Part shown: piece after piece, positions 32,258 through 44,181 of the stretch
Numbering within the stretch: the first letter of the stretch is position 1
Layout of the letters: each line of letters begins with the position of its first letter
Source: Mixia osmundae IAM 14324
Taxonomy: Eukaryota; Basidiomycota; Mixiomycetes; Mixiales; Mixiaceae
Direction of reading: 5' to 3'
NCBI RefSeq assembly: GCF_000708205.1
Contig: NW_014575562.1
Location: 63,616 to 127,615 of the forward strand
Length of the DNA: 64,000 nt
Program-made: the position numbers and the translations under genes
The notes under the pieces: model-generated
The model's database searches: none
What the model was told of the DNA's origin: nothing
What the model saw: only the letters and a program-made list of their open reading frames with translations

Positions 32258-34276
32258 ATGGTCGAAGCAGATGCAGCGTCACACCGGCCCTCGACGGTTG
32301 CCTCGCGCAAGTCGACGATGAGCCGAAACTCTCAGCTCGTCAAGAAGGCGACAGGCAAGTTGATGCGCTCGAGCCCCGGATTAGACACGAGCTGACGCCA
32401 GGGAGATGACAGGTCCCATGGAACTGCGACCTTCGGATATTCTCATCGACAGATTCGTCGGATGGAAGACCATCACCAAGAATCTGATTGCCTACTTTGA
32501 AGGGTGAGCGACAAAGGCGCTTTGCCCTCAGCGCGGACTGACCTATGGCCGGATTGCTAGCATTGCGGACATTGAGAAGAACACCGCCAACGAGCTCACC
32601 AAGCTCGGTGGAGTCATCCAAGTACCCTTCCGTCAAGGCAACCAGTTCCTCGGTGAAGGCGGCATGCAAGATATCTTTTATGGCATTGTTAGTACCACGG
32701 TTTCTGCTCGGCTAGCGTGCTGACGGCATCGGTACGGACAGCGGGAAAAGTCGCGCTCGATTGCTGACCATCACGCCAACCTGTCCAAGACTGTGGATGG
32801 CTCGATCGTGCAGCACCTCCAGCGCCTGCGAGCCGAAATCAAGGCGCACATCAAGAACATCCAGATGGACACAGGCCGACTTGCAAACGTATGCTCTGTT
32901 CCGTGTAGATCTCCACAGCCTCGCTGAAGTTGTCTGATCTGCAGCAAGTTGCAAAGGAACGCGAGCTGTCGACAAAGCAGATCACCGACCTGGCCCGCTC
33001 AATCACGTTGCTCAAGAACACGCCCATGGGAATTGGCGCCAAGGAGGATCCCTGGTACACGAACAATTTGGTCGCGCGTCAGCTCCAGAAGCAAGTCCAC
33101 GAGGAGAACGCTCTGCAAAAGTCAATCATCATCATGCAGAACAACTCTGCCCACTTCGAGGAAGGCGTCGTCAAAGCCATCCAGACGGCATGGGAGACCT
33201 TTGACAACTGGTCGAGCCGATGCCAGTCCCAAGTCCAAGAGACCTGGGCAGTCATGGGTCAGCTCATGAAGACCATCCAGCCCAACACCGAATGGATCGC
33301 CTTTGCCGCTCGTTCGGACCACCTGCTCGATCCAGACACACCTCTGCGCAACCCCGATCACATCCTATACCCTGGCAAGGACGATCCTTCGGTCATCCCG
33401 GTTCACATGGGCATGCTCGAACGCAAGAAGCGCTTCACAAAGTCTTACAAGGATGCTTACTACATCCTCACGCCTGCTGGCTACCTCCACGAATACCGTA
33501 CCTCGGATCTTGACTCCAACCCGAATCCGGATACGTCCTTCTTCTTGCCCGAGTGCACACTCGGAGCACCCACGAGCGCCAACGCACGCTCGCACAAGTT
33601 CCACATCGAAGGCGGCAAGGGCATGTCGGGCAACAAGCGTTCTGGCTTCCAGAGCATGAGCACTGGCCGAGAGCACTCCTACACCTTCCGAGCTCGCTCT
33701 CACGAGGAGATGATGGAATGGTGGTCCGATCTCCGTCAACTCAGCAAGGTCTACCTCACTTCCTCTGAGCCTATGGATCGATCCGGACCCGTTCCGGCTG
33801 CCGTTCGCGCTGCTGGCTACCTCTCGGAAGACGAAGAAGAAGGTGGCAGCTCGCTCGAAGAGGACGAAGAAGAGGAGGAAGAAGAGGATGAGGAGGAATC
33901 GGACGAGGAGGAAGAGGCGGAAGGCCTCGAGGCAGAGACCGCTCCCGCTGGCGAGAGCGTCAAAGCAACCGAAGCTGCCGAGGCGCAAGGCATCACGACC
34001 GATGCCGCGCCAGGCTACGAGACTCCGTTTGCCAATTCGGGTATCGCGATCGGTGAGAACGGATATGCGGTAGAGAAGAAGGAGGGAGAGGCAGCCAAGG
34101 CGGCCGAAGGAGCAGCAGAGCCCTCATCTACAGGTGAGGCGGCTTCCCTCGAGACTCCTTCGTATCCCGATGGCGCAAAAGCGAGCGAGTCCGGTCCCTC
34201 TGCAGACTCGCAAGGCGGCGACTCTGGTGCTCCTGCCGGGACAGGCTTGCTCGGCAGATTCAGAGAACTCCTCTAG
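32258..34276 (+). CDS. SLM1: PIP2-binding SLM1-like protein
   Basis: Slm proteins bind PI(4,5)P2 at eisosomes and are TORC2 effectors. The BAR-like coiled region begins RPSDILIDRFVGWKTITKNL, continues through SIVQHLQRLRAEIKAHIKNI and STKQITDLARSITLLKN. A PH domain follows (HMGMLERKKRFTKSYKDAYY, ILTPAGYLHEYR ... YTFRARSHEEMMEWWSDLRQ). The tail of about 190 residues is strongly acidic, then Ala/Glu/Ser-rich. The start is uncertain: 32258 needs a GC-AG intron (32355-32412), and the alternative is the ATG at 32417. Three further introns are normal GT-AG. Confidence 0.88.
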
Positions 34277-34605
34277 ATCCCATTGCGTCTAGCAGGACAA
34301 AAGCTGACGCGCTCGAGAGTTCTTCAGCCTGACCATGACACGCTCTTGCTGCGACGCAAAGGGACATTCATCACTCTTCTTGATCACTTTGAGTCTATTC
34401 GTCTTAATTGCACTCATGTAGTTGCCTTCTGTCGTCTCGCACGTGTCAAAGTTCTTTGGGGAAAAGACGCGAATAGAAGGCAATTGATCGACATGTGTCG
34501 TCATAGCCGGACGATCTTGTCGTGTGCTTCGTCTGTCTTGTCCAGAACAATTCTATCAAACTTATAGACCGTTCTACACATATAACCACATAGACAGCCT
34601 ATAGA
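34277..34605 (+). other. Intergenic between SLM1-like and a small gene
   Basis: About 330 bases: the 3' flank of SLM1 and the 5' flank of the next gene. I see no gene or RNA signal. Confidence 0.5.
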
Positions 34606-34992
34606 ATGAGCGGAGAGGCACAGACGGGCTCTGGTCAAGCCGGCCAGGATATTGGCAAGGGTGTAAAGGTGTGGCAATCTTGGCTTCATTGCCATTGCCG
34701 CGGACGAGTCTGACATGCTGGGGGCGTTGTAGGGCTTGTTCAACACGATTCACGGGGCAGGCGAGACGATCAGAGGGGTATGTGGAGCGTGTTGAGCAAC
34801 AGGCTGGGGAAGCTGACCTGGAGCCTGCAGACGATCAATTCCACGCTTGACGGACTCGGTGACGGGGTCGCTCAGCGAGAGTCCGGCAGCGCGGCCTCCA
34901 GAACAGAGGCACAGTCGGGAGATTCGACCGTGCAGAAGGGCCAGGCCGAGTTCAAGCAAGGTCTGAGCGACATGACGGGCGGAAGCAAGTAG
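34606..34992 (+). CDS. Small conserved-looking hydrophilic protein
   Basis: The ATG at 34606 starts MSGEAQTGSGQAGQDIGKGV. It is spliced across a 64-base intron to GLFNTIHGAGETIRG and across a second to TINSTLDGLGDGVAQRE, ending FKQGLSDMTGGSK, about 90 residues. It resembles small fungal proteins with an IHGAGE-IRG block seen in other basidiomycetes, whose function I do not know. There is no signal peptide, membrane segment or cysteine. Splice sites are good and the frame stays open only when spliced, which supports a real gene. Confidence 0.65.
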
Positions 34993-35222
34993 AGTCGAAC
35001 TTGTCAGACACTGGACAATTGACTTGCCTTTGGCTTACTGGTACATCCCTGCGCAAGCGAGCCGCATTGTTGTCATATCACACATGACAGCGCTTGGTTC
35101 TTCTGTTGAGGAGAGATGGATGCTTGAGGTGAGGGAAAGTTGCGTTCAGAAGTTTATTCGGTCTTGCTGCTTGCCTATGCCTGCACCGAGCAAGCGTCGG
35201 ATCTACGCCAGTCGAGCTCGGG

Positions 35223-36353
35223 ATGTCATACAAGGCAGGTGAGACGTCTGCCTGGCCTTACTGCTGCTCAAGGGCGGAGGGAACGACACAGGGCAAGGGG
35301 TCTTTGTGAGCTGCGCACGAGGAAAAGAGCGGATCGCTGGACCTGAAGCGCTCGAGATACTCGACGAAGTCTGCCCCCTCACCGTCTTGATCAGCCACTC
35401 CGTCTGATGGAGCGCTCTACATCTAGTCTGCTCGTCGGTTGGGCTACGATCCATCTCAAGATCCTCGGCTTGTGCAAGTCGACGACACACCGGATGAGCA
35501 AGATGACGACAGGGATGACGACGATGTAGAGGCGCAGATCAAGCGAGAGCTAGCCGAACTCCATCAGAACAAGTCAAGTGGACCCCCTCAGCCTTCTAGA
35601 AGCGGACAGCGACCGCCAAGATGGCTCAGGATCGTCTATACGGACACACAATGCAGTGCGCCTTGAGCATCATACACCCGGACTGAAGCTCAACATGCCG
35701 ATGACAGTACTGTTTATCAAGATTCCGATCTTCATCGATGCTGTCCTCGTCGTCGAGAGCGCTCTGAAGCATCTTGCATCCACAGGCGAGATCAGATCGA
35801 GGCGCGTGATCTCAACTCGTGTGACACCACTTTGATGCTCAGCCGGGACGCTCGATGAGCACAGATGTGTCCAGAGACTGACACCGATCACTTTCACGTG
35901 CGTCTCAGCAGATCTTGATGCCATTGACCGAACCTGCCGGCTCGTCATCGGCAAAGCTTGGGACCCTTCACGCACACCTGGATTCATCACAGTCGGTCTG
36001 GAGCAGTAGGCAGATCATTATCAGTGGCTGATCTGAGCTCGCAGTGGCGCATTGAACAGAGAGTGCGGGATCACACCGCGCCCCTGAACAGGGACGTCAT
36101 CACGCAGAGGGTGGGCGCAATTGCGCAAGACATCTTGGCCGTCCCCGAGCAAAATGGCCAAGCGGCCAGCTCCCGAGGCAAGGTCAACATTGGCTCGTCA
36201 AGCCATATCATCTCCATCGATGTCTACCGCAACGTCTTTGGCATCAGCGTAATTGACGGAACGCTCTGGGATGGTGCGGGCAAGCGGTTCAACGTGGAGC
36301 AGATCTCAGCAGCGACTGTAGCAGCACAGGCCGATGTGCAGATGCAACAGTAA
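35223..36353 (+). CDS. TAN1: tRNA N4-acetylcytidine cofactor Tan1 (THUMP domain)
   Basis: Tan1/THUMPD1 presents tRNA to the Kre33/NAT10 acetyltransferase for ac4C12 of tRNA-Ser and tRNA-Leu. The N-terminal exon reads MSYKAG, then NDTGQGVFVSCARGKERIAG and ALEILDE, spliced to SARRLGYDPSQDPRLVQ. The acidic IKRELAELHQ segment follows. The THUMP part gives CVLFIKIPIF-type and LASTGEIRSRRVI strands and SADLDAIDRTC. Then come EWRIEQRVRDHTAPLNRDVI, AQDILAV, INIGSSSHIISIDVYRNVFG-type residues and the end of the domain. Five or so introns are needed and two borders are inferred from homology. The start is the least certain part. Confidence 0.8.
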
Positions 36354-36445
36354 AAGTGATCCGACGACCATGGTGTGAGTGCAGAATAAGGTTACAACAT
36401 ACATTGCGGAGCCGAGTGGATCAGGCTGCTGCCCTTCCGTGATGA

Positions 36446-38058
36446 TCACGCCACTTTACGCTGACGTAGCGTTGGTGAGTGGAGAGGCGACTCGTCGCTG
36501 TCACTCGAGCTGCCCGATGAGCTGGACTCGTTCAGGTGACGAAGCGAAGAGGCTGAGCTGAGTCTGGCCATACTTGTCGCCCGTTGTACTTCCTCATCGG
36601 AAGCTTCTGCGCTGTTTGTATCGGCAGCCAGTCTCTCACTTGTCTGCCGCGTCATCTCTGCCTCTTTGAGCTTCTCGGATTCATAGATCTCTATCGCTAG
36701 CTGTCTCTGTTTTTGAAGCTCGACTTTGGCCGCTTTGCGCTTCTCTTCGGCCGCCAAGACTGCCAACAGAGGATCGTCTGTCTTGGCAGGTTGTCGGAAG
36801 GAGCCGCCGGCTTTGTCGCACCAGACGAAATATTGCCCGTAATTGACGTTGACTGCTCTGGCGCATGAGTCATGCTCTCATTAGACAGACGAAAGCAAGT
36901 GCGTACAGTGGATATGGTGCAGGGTATGATGCGCAGGACCGTTTATCCACCGTTCGAGCGGATGATCGACAATCATGTCCGAATCGTGAATCTGTTTGAG
37001 ACTCATCAGCTTGAGCTGCCAAGGCATGGCAGTGAACGAGCGCACCAAGATTGACCAGAGATTGACAAAGACAAAGAGGCCCATATAGAGCCATTTGTGC
37101 AGCGGAACAATGTAGGCAAAGATGTGATAGGGTAGTGATTGAGCGTAGCCATCTAACGGGTGAAAAGCGTGCGATGCAAACGGCGTGGGAACTGTATTTT
37201 TGGTCAGTCAGGTGTCTTCATATGAAGCACAAGTCAGCGTACTAATCCATCTGTAGACAAGGCAATATGAGTGCTGTCCCGATGGATGAGCGGGGATGAC
37301 TGACCTATGGTGAGGCTTGTGTATCCTTTTGTAGACGAGCGGATGGTGTTCTGCCCGGTGGACAAGATAGATACAGACGTCGGTGAACCAGAGAAAGAAA
37401 GCGCTGCTGAGGACCATGTAGGCGATGCTCCGCCACAGTCCGTGCCCGAAGGGCGAGTCGTGAATGGAGTCGTATAAAAGTGAGTAGCCTCTCACTTCGC
37501 CCAAGAACCAAGGCGTCGTCATCAGGTCTAGCCATGCTGTTGAGATAGAACGTCAGACAGCGCGTATGGAGTCCGGGTAGGAGCGTACGGAAAGCGTTGA
37601 GGGAAGAGAGAATCTCCAGCTTGACTTGGTTCTTGAGGAAGCGAGGATGCTTCATCATCCGTTTGTCGACTGCGTGGGCGGTCAGCTTGGCCCAGAGCAA
37701 TGGAAAGCTGGTGTACGTACAGACATAGCGATAGGATAGACCGGCAACGATAAAGTAGAGCGTGAAGATGGATACGAGCACCATCGCATAGAGCTGTCGC
37801 AGCATGAAATGTCAGTTTCCTTGGCATTCAGACAAAGGCATGCGCCAGACTGACAGAGATGTACTGCCTCCTCCAATCATCTCTCGGCCATGCGCTCTCG
37901 TAGAAGCTGCTCCTCGACACTGCCTGGTCGTAGTAAGACGAGAGGGAGGCGGTAGGAGTCAGATTGGCATGTGCTGAGGAGGCCATGGAGCTAGGCAGGA
38001 CATAAGCCCAGACCCTGTCGAGCAAGAGTTCGTCGCATTGACGGAGTATGATGTCCAT
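36446..38058 (-). CDS. ERG3: Delta7-sterol C-5(6) desaturase
   Basis: This is an ER membrane di-iron oxidase of ergosterol synthesis that introduces the C-5 double bond. The N-terminus MDIILRQCDELLLDRVWAYV resembles that of yeast Erg3. Membrane segments include LYAMVLVSIFTLYFIVAGL and WRSIAYMVLSSAFFLWF. The histidine clusters are HRAEHH, HKPHH and, near 36940, HHTLHH. All three iron-binding boxes are therefore present. Unusually, after NYGQYFVWCDKAGGSFR a charged coiled region and a Ser/Asp-rich tail (SSSSGSSSDSDES) extend the protein by about 110 residues. Four introns are implied. Confidence 0.92.
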
Positions 38059-38770
38059 CTCTGATGACTTGTATGCTCTTCCGGCGTCGGGGTTGGTGCG
38101 GATTCAATGTCAATGCTCGGAATGGGACAGTGGCAATCCCTCTCGAGTGTACTGGGCAAAGGTCCGTGCCTGATCGTCCGCGGGTCCTGCTACTTGCGTC
38201 CAAAGGTGGCTGCACTCTCTCGCTTGCTTATGTACGGTTGGGCAGACAGTCAGATGAGCTGCTCAAGGACGGTCTTTGATGACTGGAGAGCGATAAACAG
38301 TCGTGGCTTTGTGTGCGCTCGAGTGACAATCTCGAGGGGTATAAACGCTTGCTAGCAGTGTCTTTGCGCGCCTTCTGATCCGTGTAGCGCTCTTTGCTCT
38401 CGTCTGGAGCTGCCCGTCCTTCTCTTTGTGCTGGCCCACAACAATTACGACTTGCTCGGTAAGATCAGAAAATCGCACCACTTCCACTCGGCCGGCATTC
38501 ACCCGTAACTACATTTGACGCGTAGATCTCGGCATTGCTCGGCTTCTCTATCGCTCTTCACGAAGCGCGTCTACCATTGAAGTCATAGCTTCTACTCGGA
38601 GTAATGATGCATTGATGAGGTTTCATCAGTCTGTCACTGTCTGGCGTATGCGTGGCAACTATCGCGAGCCAACGCCGGTCGCTATGATGTTATCAGCTAT
38701 CGGCGGTGTCATCTTTGCAGATTGTCAAGTCGACGCTATCCAAGGGTCATGTGTCTCCTCTTGTCTGGCC
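38059..38770 (+). other. Intergenic, shared upstream region
   Basis: About 710 bases between ERG3 (minus) and the small peptide gene (plus), so it probably holds both promoters. Open frames here have no homology or splice support. No RNA gene is seen. Confidence 0.5.
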
Positions 38771-38776
38771 TATAAA
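38771..38776 (+). promoter_or_regulatory. TATA box
   Basis: TATAAA lies 49 bases before the ATG at 38825, a plausible core promoter of the small secreted peptide gene. Confidence 0.5.
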
Positions 38777-38824
38777 TTGCGCCTTGCATCGCTCTGATTG
38801 CCATCAGGACTACTCGCCATCAAC

Positions 38825-39026
38825 ATGTTTGCAAAGTACCTTGCCATCGCTCTCGCTGTTGCTTTCGCTGTCCAGGCTGCCCCCACGCCGTGAGTCTCGC
38901 GGCTGCCAATCAGCGTTGCCAGCTCACCGGTGCATGTCCTCCAGTGAGGTCGTCGAGCGTGAGGCAAAGCCTTTCTGCGTCGAGATCCATGGCGAGTGCA
39001 TCCCGTATGCCGTCGGCCACCCTTGA
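38825..39026 (+). CDS. 48-residue secreted peptide precursor
   Basis: The signal peptide MFAKYLAIALAVAFAVQAAP is followed by an intron of about 50 bases (GTGAGT donor, CTCCAG acceptor). Then comes EVVEREAKPFCVEIHGECIP and YAVGHP-stop. The mature part is only about 28 residues with two cysteines spaced for one disulfide (C-x7-C). The canonical TATA box, good splice sites and strong signal peptide support a real gene. It has no CAAX end, so it is not a lipidated mating pheromone of the basidiomycete type. No paralog is in the window. It lies convergent with the epimerase gene, 52 bases away. Confidence 0.6.
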
Positions 39027-39078
39027 TCGTATGTTCTCGCTGTCTCCTTGAGCACCCGCTGATGCTGAGCCAAGAGAC

Positions 39079-40068
39079 CTAAGTCGATAGCTTGACGACT
39101 TGCTCCTGTAGCAACGTTTTCAGCCTCACCGCTTGTGCATTCGAGAGGGGACGCACCGAGCCCGGGTAATCCGGCAGATCGAGCTTGAATCGCTGAGCAA
39201 TGTGAGGCGGCACGAAGCGACCTCCGAGCCAGTGAGTGCCTTTGAACGACTTTGAGCCAAGCTTGGGCGCAGTGAGCGAGATGAGCGAGTCTGTCATGCC
39301 AGGTAAGCGCGAGTCGGAGCTGTGTCTTGTGACTCGCCCGGAGTGAAGGTGCCCGAGACATTGCCCTTCTCGACATCCCAAGCAGACGGGATATCGACCT
39401 GCGCGAAATCTCAAGCCGTGTCTAACATGTCTGCTGCGAGAATACGCACAGAGAGGATAGGCTTGGTGGTCTCGTTGAGCGCATTGATGACGGCATCAAA
39501 GGGCGGCCTCGGCTCGCCGTGGAAGGAGAAGCCGAAGAGACTGTCAAGTACGACGTCTGTCGTCTCTAGTGCTTGCAGGAACGCGTTGGAGACGTCTTCT
39601 TATGCAGCTGATGCAAGGCTAGGCAGCTCAGGTATGCCGAGATTGCTCGTCTGCTGCTTCAATCTCTGCCAAAGAGAGGTTTCTCTGAGCACTCGGGAAA
39701 CGTTTGATCCGGGGGAGATGCTGACTTTGTACAGATCTTTGTCGGTCTGCTTGGGGTAGAAGAGCGTAGGCTGGTAGCCGAAATGCCAGAGATGTCTGGC
39801 TGCAACGAGGCCATCGCCGCCTTGATTGCCTGTCCACATGGGCCGTACCTCAGACCGACTTGCGCAGACCCACAGGAGAATGCTGACCCGGTCCAGCACA
39901 GATGAGAACCTTTGGATGCGTACAAGGCTGATACGTCTTCTGTAGAGCGGTCGCACATGCCAATCCGGCAAGCTCCATGAGTTGATCGATTGAGAATGCA
40001 CCGCCCGAGGGGTCCATGAGCCATTGGTCGATGTCCTGAGCTGTCTCCTGGCTGATCAGAGTCGTCAT
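39079..40068 (-). CDS. NAXE: NAD(P)HX epimerase (YjeF N-terminal family)
   Basis: This repairs damaged NAD(P)H by interconverting the R and S hydrates, so that the dehydratase can act. The start [18 protein letters not shown] is followed by [17 protein letters not shown] and the glycine loop [19 protein letters not shown]. Then come [34 protein letters not shown] and [16 protein letters not shown], all standard. The end is LVPP-like: [19 protein letters not shown]. In-frame ATGs at 40125 and 40290 would add an arginine-rich leader that could be a mitochondrial signal. The latter would overlap RXT3. Four introns. Confidence 0.9.
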
Positions 40069-40270
40069 CGTTCTCGTACAGACGCGGAGAGATCTATTGA
40101 ATCGCTTGGAGGTGGCAGCGAGCATCGGCGCGCGCGCGCTGTGGCCGTTGCCGAGGAACGATCGACGCACGGGCTTCGAGTGGCGTTCTCGATCGGGTCT
40201 CCTGTTCGTCACGCAACGACGCTCGCTAAATAGCGCGAGCCGAGTGGAAAGCTCTTGCAAAAGGCAGGGC

Positions 40271-43205
40271 ATGGCGACTTGGGAGTCCAAGCTGGACCGC
40301 GAGAGGCTCGATAGGGATCGCGAGAGGAGAGATGCAGACCTGGAGAGAGAGCGACAGGCTTTCTATGCTGCCCCTCAGCCCCGTGCACCTCTAAGTCATG
40401 GCCACCATCTCCATCATTCCCTGCAGCCATCGAATGGCCAGGCCGGCCAGAATGGACAGTCGGGCCTCCAGCCGCCCGGCCAGGGTACAGAGATGGGCAA
40501 CCATCTCGCCAACATTTACAACTCTGTCCTGCCCAGAAGACCATCGGGTTCTCCTTCTGGCGCGAGACAAGGTCCGCCACCCTCCCTCTCAGCCGCTTGC
40601 AGCTCGGTCTGATGTGTGTACAACGCAGGACCAGATTCCAGCTTCATGACGGACCAGCACAGGAATCAGGGTGAGCTCGTCGTCAGGCTCCGTGCGCACG
40701 CGATAATGACTGCAAATATCGCAGACCAAGGCGCTCGTCAGGAATCCCACTCCGGCATGCCTGCTTCCTCTCGGTCAGTACAGCCCGAACACGCAGACGT
40801 CCGACCTTCGTCTCATTCGCCGGGGAGCGGGCATGGCCACGTCAACGCGTACTCAAATGGTCAACGGGCAAATCCAATGTCGATGTCCTCGCTCCTGTCT
40901 GCCGATCCCGACTCGTCACGCTCGAAAGCACACGATGCATATGCCCCGAGCAAGCCAAAGGAGATATCCCGCGAGCTGAAGGAAAAGCTCAATCCGGCCA
41001 GTATGACAATTCCACCCTTTCGCCATCCTTCTGCCGGCGGAAACCCGCCTTTTATGGGCGATAGGGAACGTGATAGCAAGATAAAGACCGAGTCTCGATC
41101 CATGCTTGACGGGCTCAGGGGACCGCCACTCAATGGTCTCAACGCGCCACACGCGCAGACTGGCAAAGGCCTCAATTATCCTAGCTGGAACACTCACAGT
41201 GCAGCGGGCTCGCCGTCTCGACAGATCGGTCAGACTGATCCTCCAGGCTTCGGGAGAGACCGTCAAGCCGAAAGGGACCCTCAGAGATCAGCCACGCTCG
41301 AGAGATCGCCCTACAATCCGACGAGCTCGCAAAAGAGGAGAAAGCCTTCGCCTTCTGAGCCGAGACAACATCAATCGCCTGTACAGCCGTCTCGCCACAC
41401 GTCCCATACCCATTTGCAACCTCATGACGAGTACAACGCCTACGGCAACAGCGGCTGGTCTAATGCGCCTTCGCCTCAGCAGCAGCGAGATGCTGCTTTC
41501 TCATCCGCGCAATTCAATCCCCAGCAAAGACGCAGACAGAGCTCCTTTGATCACACCACAAACCTGACGAGTGAAGGGCGAGCAAAAGCGGGCAGGATAT
41601 CGCCTAACCAGATCATCATGCCCAGCTTGCACAGGAATGCCGAGACGATGAATCATAGCGATCATGGTAGGCATGTCGGTTCCAGCGGGCACCACCGATC
41701 GGCTTCGATGAACCAACCTCAGCAGAATGTATACGGGCAAACTCAAACGCAAGGTCCAGCACCACCGAACTGGACGACTTTGCCGCCGCTAGCTCAGCCG
41801 CAGATGGGCGTCTTACCCAATGACTATTTCAGCTCCGACCCACAACGGACAAGCGAGCCTCAACAGCGCAACGTAATTGGCAGGCTTTGTCTTAGCATAC
41901 AATGCTGACCTGGCAAAGCAGAGAGGACCGCATTCGTATCATGCCATGGGACCTACAGTCTACGCAGAAGAACCGATCGGTCACGGGCACTCACGCTCGG
42001 CTTCCTGGCATCAGCGTCACGGAATGGCCAATCAGATGCAACAACGTCACGACGATCATCATTCGTACGGCTATGCTCCGTCCCAGTCTTCATTGCTCGG
42101 TCAATCTTTCGAGCCTGTGCCGGTCGGCTCGCTCGATCAGCGTATGGAGTGGTCCAACAGAGTCTCCAGCTCGAAGAGAGACCATCGAGACAGGGAGAGA
42201 GATAGTCATCATGGCTCGCCGAGTCACTCGAATCACAAGAGGAAAAGGAGCGATCATCCGTCGAATACTGCTTTTGCTCACTTGCCACCTCATGGTCTGC
42301 CGCCTGCTTCTTATACTACACCGCTTGTCGAGCCTGACCATCCGATCGATCGAACCGAGCCTAGACCTACATCACCGCCTGTACAGAAGCGAGAAGGCCC
42401 GCTTTACACTGTCGGAGATCTCGAGAAAGCGCGATTACAGCCGCCGCTGTTGAGGGTAGACAATCAAGCCATACTGGACGCCATGGCTGCCGTATCGAGC
42501 TCTACGAACGAAACACCCCATCTAGGTAGCTATCGGTATTCGCCATTTGTGGGCACAGCGGAGATGTTGCCTGCTGAAGTCTTGCAACGCTTCGTCGGGG
42601 GTCGATTCGAGATGATCATCGATACCTGCTGGCTCAACAACGCCGGTCTCTGGTCCGTCTCTGTTCAAGGAACTCTGGACGCACCACAGGAAGCAGGGAG
42701 CGTGATCGCAAGCGGTGGAGAGAAAGTGAAGCAGGATTGGTCATTCTGGGATCTCAAGAGTATCAGGGAATGTCAAGTTTGGGGAACGGATGTCTATACT
42801 GACGATTCTGACGTTCTGGCAATGTGTCTTCACTCGAATTGGCTCAAGTTCTCAGACAGTCCCGTCAGTGAATCGGCAAGCAAAAATCACGAAGCGATTG
42901 CGGTGACCGTGCGGGTCGCGCCAAGGCTATTGGTCTATGCTGGCAGCTTACGCAATGGCCTGCAAAGTCGGAGCTGGGGCAACAGTCACGATGGCGTCAG
43001 TCTCTACATTGAGTCGATCAAAGCCACTCAGGTGTGTGCCTAGCGGTCTCAATGTCACCCATGCTAATGTTTTGACTAGGACCGACGAGCGGGGCGGCGA
43101 AGAAGCAAGGCATTCGCTCATCTGGGCGAGTCTGCACGAGGCAGAATCCGGCTAGGCTTTGGAGGGCCAGTGGAAGTGATACCGGATGCTCTTGCTGTAG
43201 CTTGA
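40271..43205 (+). CDS. RXT3: Rxt3-domain protein of the Rpd3L histone deacetylase complex
   Basis: The C-terminal third carries the Rxt3 domain (family PF08642, from memory): LGSYRYSPFVGTAEM, EMIIDTCWLNNAGLWSV, VQGTLDAPQEAG, QVWGTDVYTDDSDVLAMCLH and VAPRLLVYAGSLRNGLQSRS. It is completed by an exon after 43033 that runs to a TGA at 43203-43205 (HLGESARGRIRLGF). The first 500 residues are low-complexity, rich in Ser, Pro, Gln and His, and begin with a charged stretch MATWESKLDRERLDRDRERR. Several short introns lie between 40600 and 42500. Rxt3 belongs to the large Rpd3 corepressor complex in yeast. It has a divergent promoter with the epimerase gene. Confidence 0.85.
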
Positions 43206-43303
43206 TGATGACCGCAAAGCAAGTATGCACGAACGGAGAGCGCGAAACTTTGCAAGAGCGCGCGCAAGTACAACACTCTGGAGCTCGCTGCGTGAGAGCG
43301 AGC

Positions 43304-44012
43304 TCATGAGGCACGGTTGGTGAGGATGCCGTCGAAGCGAGTCTTGAACCATTCCTTGGTGTCGTCCTTTGTGACTCTGTGCTTTGCTCCGACGGTGGAC
43401 TTGCATCGTCTTCGGCGGGCGACGCGGGCGCCTGGTCTGCCCATGCAGACGTAGAAGTCCATGCCGAAGATACCGATTCCGGGGTCGTACTTGATGCCGA
43501 GATCGATGTGCTCTTGGATGCCGAAGCCAAAGTTGCCGGTCTGGCTGAAGTTTCTGTTCCTGAGCTCGTACTCCTTGACCTTCAATCCTCTCTCGAGGCT
43601 GGGTGACCAGCAGTGTCAGCACCTGGCAGGGAGCAGATCAAAGGGCGCAGTCATACATCTCTTCGGCCTTGGGACCCCGAATGGTGACATGGACGGCAAT
43701 CTTCTCGTTACGACGGATGCCGAACGATCGAACGGTGTAGCGTGCTTTGGACGTCACGGGCGTCTGACCGGTGAGTTGTTCGAGCACCTTTGACGCTCTG
43801 GTCAATCTGTCTCCTGACTCTCCGACTGAGATGTCTGTTCGCTCGAGGATGGGTCAGTCATGGGTTCGCTGTCGGTGAGGCAGGTGTGGACGAACTGATG
43901 ACGAGCTTCTCGATGCGCAGCTCGCGCATTGGATTCTGCTTCTTCTCTGCCTGTTGGGATCATCGTCATCAGGGCTATCGTCGCTGTGGTTGTCAGGAGC
44001 GAGACTGACCAT
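43304..44012 (-). CDS. RPL11: 60S ribosomal protein L11 (uL5)
   Basis: This is a large-subunit protein of the central protuberance that binds 5S rRNA. The reading is [20 protein letters not shown], then [80 protein letters not shown] and [19 protein letters not shown]. Every block fits the family. The start needs a first exon consisting of the ATG alone (44010-44012) and a 59-base intron to 43951. A second intron lies inside LVI-N and a third before [10 protein letters not shown]. It is a divergent neighbour of SmB. Confidence 0.95.
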
Positions 44013-44181
44013 CTCTGTGCCTGCAAGCGGACGCTACACGGACTTGGCTGCTTTCAATTCTCGGCCTCGCGCACTTGCGGCTGACAGTGTAAGACACTTA
44101 CTATTCCGTCCTTTACCGTGTCAGCGGACAGCACAGTGACCGGCGGCCAAACTTTGCGTGGACGCCGAGCAGGTCTTCATC
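44013..44181. promoter_or_regulatory. Divergent promoter of RPL11 and SmB
   Basis: These 169 bases separate two head-to-head genes whose first exons both appear to be just ATG. It must contain both core promoters. No TATA box is obvious. Confidence 0.5.

Noticed and set aside
33365-33988. Long open frame antisense to the SLM1-like gene
   Set aside because: It is the mirror of the acidic and PH-coding exon. Its Phe/Leu-rich composition comes from reading Glu/Lys codons backwards, and it has no splice or homology support.
38825-39026. Mating pheromone precursor
   Set aside because: It has a signal peptide and lacks a C-terminal CAAX box, unlike basidiomycete lipopeptide pheromones.
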